Part shown: one piece after another, positions 61,387 to 64,000 of the stretch
How positions within the stretch are numbered: position 1 is the stretch's first letter
How the letters are laid out: each line of letters starts with the position of its first letter
From: Streptomyces sp. NBC_00335
GTDB lineage: Bacteria; Actinomycetota; Actinomycetes; Streptomycetales; Streptomycetaceae
Reading direction: 5' to 3'
NCBI RefSeq assembly: GCF_036127095.1
Contig: NZ_CP108006.1
Coordinates: 7,369,501 to 7,433,500 of the forward strand
Length of the DNA stretch: 64,000 bases
Position numbers and translations under genes: made by a program
The notes under the pieces: model-generated
Database searches by the model: none
What the model saw: only the letters and a program-made list of their open reading frames with translations
Told to the model about the DNA's origin: nothing

Positions 61387-61745
61387 AGCCAGCCCTTCTT
61401 CTTGACGAAGACGAAGGTGCCCAGGGATGCGGCGAGTACGGTGCCCAGGAGGACCGGCAGGGCGAAGAAGTTGTCGAAGCCGTACTCGTTGAGGTGCTCG
61501 AAGTTGGCGCCCGGGATCGCGGCGAAGGTGGACGGAATGACGAACATGAGGGTCAGCGCCGTCAGCTTCCGGTTCTCCACGGTGGACTTGACCTGATCTT
61601 CCGTCAGGGCGTTCAGGCGGTCCATGTCCCGGTTGAAATCGCGCAGTTCGTCGCGGATCTCGTGCAGGACGGCCAGGGCCTGGGCCTGCTCATCGGCGGT
61701 CGAGGCGGCGTCGGTGCGGGTGTTGGTGTTCGTGCTGATGGTCAT
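61383..61745 (-). CDS. mini CorA-like membrane protein
   Basis: A 120-residue protein resembling only the last third of CorA-type Mg2+/Co2+ channels. A helical stalk (AVLHEIRDELRDFNRDMDRLNALTEDQ) leads to two membrane helices and a KKKGWL terminus. The pore motif GMN is replaced by GAN (AAIPGANFEHLNEYG). The large cytosolic funnel domain is missing, yet the ribosome-binding site (AAGGAAG) and start are good, so this is probably a real small gene. Ion transport is uncertain. It overlaps the M1 peptidase gene by 4 nt, convergently. Confidence 0.65.
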   Translation of the reverse strand: MTISTNTNTRTDAASTADEQAQALAVLHEIRDELRDFNRDMDRLNALTEDQVKSTVENRKLTALTLMFVIPSTFAAIPGANFEHLNEYGFDNFFALPVLLGTVLAASLGTFVFVKKKGWL

Positions 61746-62432
61746 GACAGTGCTTCCTTCTGGTGAACGGGGACGTGCGGGGAAATGGGCGTGACGGTGC
61801 GCGAGACCTCGCGCGGACCGGACGGAGCGGCCTGTGGACGCCCCGGAAAGGGGTGGGTGGAGGAGCCCGGAGCATGCCGGACGAGCCCGCCGCAAGGGCT
61901 GGGCGCGGGGTTGCCGGAACGGGCCGGGCAAGGGTGAGCGGCCGGGCGGCGAGCGCCGACGGGCCGTCGGGGGTGGAGCGAGAGCTCTGGCTACGCGGAG
62001 GTGCGGCTCAGAGCGCGGCGCAGGACGAGGCGACGCGGCGCGGGTGGTTCAGCGGACTCGGACTGTGATCCATGGGGCGATCGCCTCCTCTCGGCAGGGC
62101 ATACGGCATACGCGGTCGCGGCCATCGGCCATCGAATGGGCGAGCGCAGTGCACTCACGGGCGGCGACACCTCAACGCTAACAGCAGCTCAGGGGCCCAA
62201 TCCGGGTCTTTGGTCCCACGGGCCGGGCCAAAGGTCCCCTCCGGCGGGGACGCGAAACGCCCCGCCCGGGCCGCCGCGGCCGGGGTGGAGTCCGGGGCGC
62301 GGCGGGCCGGGCGGGGCGTGCGGGGCCAGTACCCGAGTGCGGTGCCGAGGGCGGCGCGCACACCGCTGCGGCCCGGATCCGGGGGAGGAGACCCACCGGT
62401 CCGGGCCGAGACGTCGCGGCGACGGGTGGGTC
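61746..62432. other. 687-nt gene-free spacer with a long hairpin
   Basis: No ORF with protein character is visible on either strand. An imperfect 22-bp hairpin (arms 62258-62279 and 62297-62318, two mismatches) lies about 115 nt downstream of the DUF1269 stop and is a likely terminator. A long leader or promoter region for the mini CorA gene may occupy the rest. Confidence 0.5.
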
Positions 62433-62924
62433 TCAGGCCGCGAAGACCTCGCGGAGCTGCTGCTCCTGCGTGCCGGAGAGGTTGGAGCGGATCAGCTGCG
62501 CCTGCCCGCCGGGGAAGGAGGCGCGCACCCGCTCGACCACGGCGTCGGAGGAGAGCAGGAACAGTGCGGAAGTCCCGGGCTTCACCTCGGACTTCACGTC
62601 GTCGATGAACTGGTCGTCGATCCCGACGTCGGACAGCGATCCACCGATGGCCCCGGCTGCCGCACCCACGGCGGCGCCGAGCAGCGGCACGAAGAACAGG
62701 AGCCCGAAGAGCATCCCCCAGAAGGTGCCGGACAGCGCGCCGGCTCCCGTGAGGCTGTTCAACTGCTGGGTCTTCGGCTTCCTGGCGTCTTCGTGCCAGG
62801 TGACGACCGCGGCGTCGTGCACCTGTATGAGCTGTTCCTTCTGCAGGGCGAGCAGGGCGGACTCCGCCTGCTGGGCCCCCTCGGGAGTGGGGAACTTCCA
62901 GACGGTGAGAGTGGTGGATGCCAC
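62433..62924 (-). CDS. DUF1269 family membrane-associated protein
   Basis: A 163-residue protein. The N-terminal alpha/beta unit ([23 protein letters not shown], then [10 protein letters not shown]) is followed by a Gly/Ala/Phe-rich hydrophobic hairpin ([26 protein letters not shown]) and a C-terminal [15 protein letters not shown] domain. This is the DUF1269 pattern, often stress-induced in actinobacteria; function unknown. The start is the GTG at 62924 after GGAGCG. It diverges from the metE leader. Confidence 0.85.
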   Translation of the reverse strand: MASTTLTVWKFPTPEGAQQAESALLALQKEQLIQVHDAAVVTWHEDARKPKTQQLNSLTGAGALSGTFWGMLFGLLFFVPLLGAAVGAAAGAIGGSLSDVGIDDQFIDDVKSEVKPGTSALFLLSSDAVVERVRASFPGGQAQLIRSNLSGTQEQQLREVFAA

Positions 62925-63177
62925 GTAACGCTCCAGTTCCTGGACGGTGTTGCCGGTGTCCAGTACACCCTAGAATCAGACAATCCACCACAATTGGTAT
63001 AGTCGTGACTCCATGTCATCTGCCGGGCCGTCAGCGTCACTCGCCCGTTCGGCCGTACCCGGCCGTCCGCGCGCCCCGCTTGCTTCTCGGCAGGCCTCTC
63101 CGTGTCTCATCTCACCGTCCGGCATGCGGGAAGTCGTGTTCATTCACCGGGCGTCCGCCCTACTGTGGGCCTCGCAG

Positions 63178-63375
63178 CTGGTTCGCCCCCGTCCGCCAGG
63201 CGGGATGCGTCGTAAGAGGGAACCCGGTGGGAATCCGGGACTGCCCCGCAGCGGTGAGCGGGAACGACCGCCGTCATACGCACTGGGACCGGAAGCGGTC
63301 CTGGGAAGCGACGGCCATTAGGTGCCCGCCGGGAGACCGGCAGGCGAGCCCGCGAGTCCGAAGACCTGCCCGTTG
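63178..63375 (+). ncRNA. cobalamin (B12) riboswitch
   Basis: Diagnostic conserved blocks are present in order: AAGAGGGAACCCGGTGGGAA, TCCGGGACTGCCCCGCAGCGGTGAG (split across 63235-63258), and the closing GCGAGTCCGAAGACCTGCC. It sits upstream of metE, the B12-independent methionine synthase, so B12 should switch metE off. The boundaries are approximate. Confidence 0.9.
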
Positions 63376-63376
63376 C

Positions 63377-63404
63377 CCGTGCGCGAACGACCGCGCACGG
63401 TTTC
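63377..63404 (+). terminator. expression-platform hairpin of the B12 riboswitch
   Basis: A perfect 9-bp stem, CCGTGCGCG / CGCGCACGG, with the loop AACGAC, followed by TTT, right after the aptamer. It is a candidate regulated terminator. Confidence 0.6.
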
Positions 63405-63556
63405 CCGGTGACCTCGTGGGCGGGTCGGCGTGCTTCAGGCGGATCCTCCCGTCGCGTACCGAGCCGTACGCGACCCCAACACCCGCCCGTTCCCGCACCC
63501 TTCGCGTCCGCGACCCGTCACCGGGCCATGGAGACACGCTCGCGAAGGAGAGTTCC

Positions 63557-64000
63557 GTGACCACCGAGTCCGCAGCCGCGCCCGTAGGGGCCACCGTGTA
63601 CGGGTACCCCCGCCAGGGACAGAACCGGGAACTGAAGAAGGCGGTCGAGGGCTACTGGAAGGGCCGCGTCACCGCCGAAGCCCTCCGCGCCACGGCCCGC
63701 GACCTGCGCCGGACCAACTGGGCCCGGCTCGCCGAGGCCGGCATCACCGAGGTTCCCACCGGCGACTTCTCGTACTACGACCACGTCCTGGACACCACGG
63801 TCATGGTCGGCGCGATCCCCGACCGCCACCGGTCCGCCGTCGCGGCGGACGCCCTGGACGGCTACTTCGCGATGGCGCGGGGCACCCAGGACGTGGCCCC
63901 GCTGGAGATGACCAAGTGGTTCGACACCAACTACCACTACCTGGTGCCCGAACTGGGTCCCGACACCGTCTTCACCGCCGAACCCGCCCGGCAGGTGGCC
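63557..64000 (+). CDS. metE: cobalamin-independent methionine synthase, N-terminal part
   Basis: The first 148 codons of metE, running off the right edge. After a short leader the conserved start is [21 protein letters not shown], followed by [41 protein letters not shown] (split here over the N-terminal barrel) and [15 protein letters not shown]. The enzyme transfers a methyl group from 5-methyltetrahydropteroyl-triglutamate to homocysteine; the zinc-binding C-terminal barrel is outside the window. The GTG start follows GAAGGAG. The B12 riboswitch upstream explains its regulation. Confidence 0.93.
   Translation, partial: MTTESAAAPVGATVYGYPRQGQNRELKKAVEGYWKGRVTAEALRATARDLRRTNWARLAEAGITEVPTGDFSYYDHVLDTTVMVGAIPDRHRSAVAADALDGYFAMARGTQDVAPLEMTKWFDTNYHYLVPELGPDTVFTAEPARQVA

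Noticed and set aside
1..64000. CRISPR arrays, tRNA/rRNA genes, transposases, integrase genes
   Set aside because: Looked for and not seen. The only recombinase-like sequence is the degenerate domain fused to the ECF42 sigma factor.

Overview
The window is high-GC actinobacterial DNA, almost certainly a Streptomyces chromosome. The evidence is strong third-position GC, GTG/TTG starts with purine-rich ribosome-binding sites, many GC-rich dyad terminators, Streptomyces-typical families (DUF5999, DUF2000 next to AraC, DUF1269, ECF42 with a YCII partner, Pls/PosA-type synthetase), and a secretome of chitinase, sulfatase, proteases and FnIII proteins. I see no tRNA, rRNA, insertion sequence or CRISPR array.

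Layout. 1-3.9 kb: the start of an SRPBCC gene running off the left edge, DUF5999, a STAND ATPase regulator without a DNA-binding domain, and an FnIII lipoprotein. 4.1-9.3 kb: a five-gene nickel/peptide-type ABC importer (nikABCDE-like) with overlapping genes, preceded by a near-perfect Nur-type operator. 9.4-23 kb: secreted and regulatory genes, including a beta-propeller-like protein, a very large M4-plus-M28 double protease, LysR, a Tat-exported sulfatase with its own formylglycine-generating enzyme, TetR, an M19-like hydrolase with a discoidin domain, and an AraC/DUF2000 pair. 23-26 kb: TetR with a TTA-containing membrane hydrolase, a frameshifted gene remnant and an FMN reductase.

26.2-35.6 kb looks like a compact, unusual biosynthetic locus. 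A leftward operon (ATP-grasp ligase, PCP-thioesterase, MFS exporter, stand-alone adenylation enzyme) and a rightward set (Fe(II)/2OG oxygenase, 22-residue Cys/His-rich micro-ORF, decayed ketoreductase fragment, PLP aminotransferase) flank about 1.15 kb of non-coding DNA. Each side has its own promoter, and the two promoters are nearly identical: a GATCTTGAC core, an 18-nt spacer and TAAC, overlapped by an AT-rich palindrome. This is the best candidate for an undescribed system.

35.6-38.8 kb: an ECF42-type sigma factor fused to a degenerate tyrosine-recombinase-like domain, its YCII partner, a perfect 27-bp inverted repeat and a DUF998 membrane protein. 39-42.2 kb: three secreted glycine-rich proteins (PGRS/collagen-like, one with a helical HTH-like tail, one with CxxxC repeats), each with its own terminator, followed by a Ser/Thr kinase whose 3' end overlaps a tiny LuxR protein. 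42.4-47.8 kb: a PAS-GAF-PP2C-HATPase phosphatase and a KS-AT protein whose KS has lost its catalytic Cys and one His.

48-64 kb: a D,D-carboxypeptidase, a membrane protein, a GH18 chitinase with a possible DasR site, an AraC/DJ-1 regulator, a poly-gamma-glutamate hydrolase, GAPDH, a Pls-like membrane NRPS followed by an M1 aminopeptidase, a mini CorA-like protein, DUF1269, and a cobalamin riboswitch leading into metE, which runs off the right edge. Function names come from motif recognition alone; no database search was possible.
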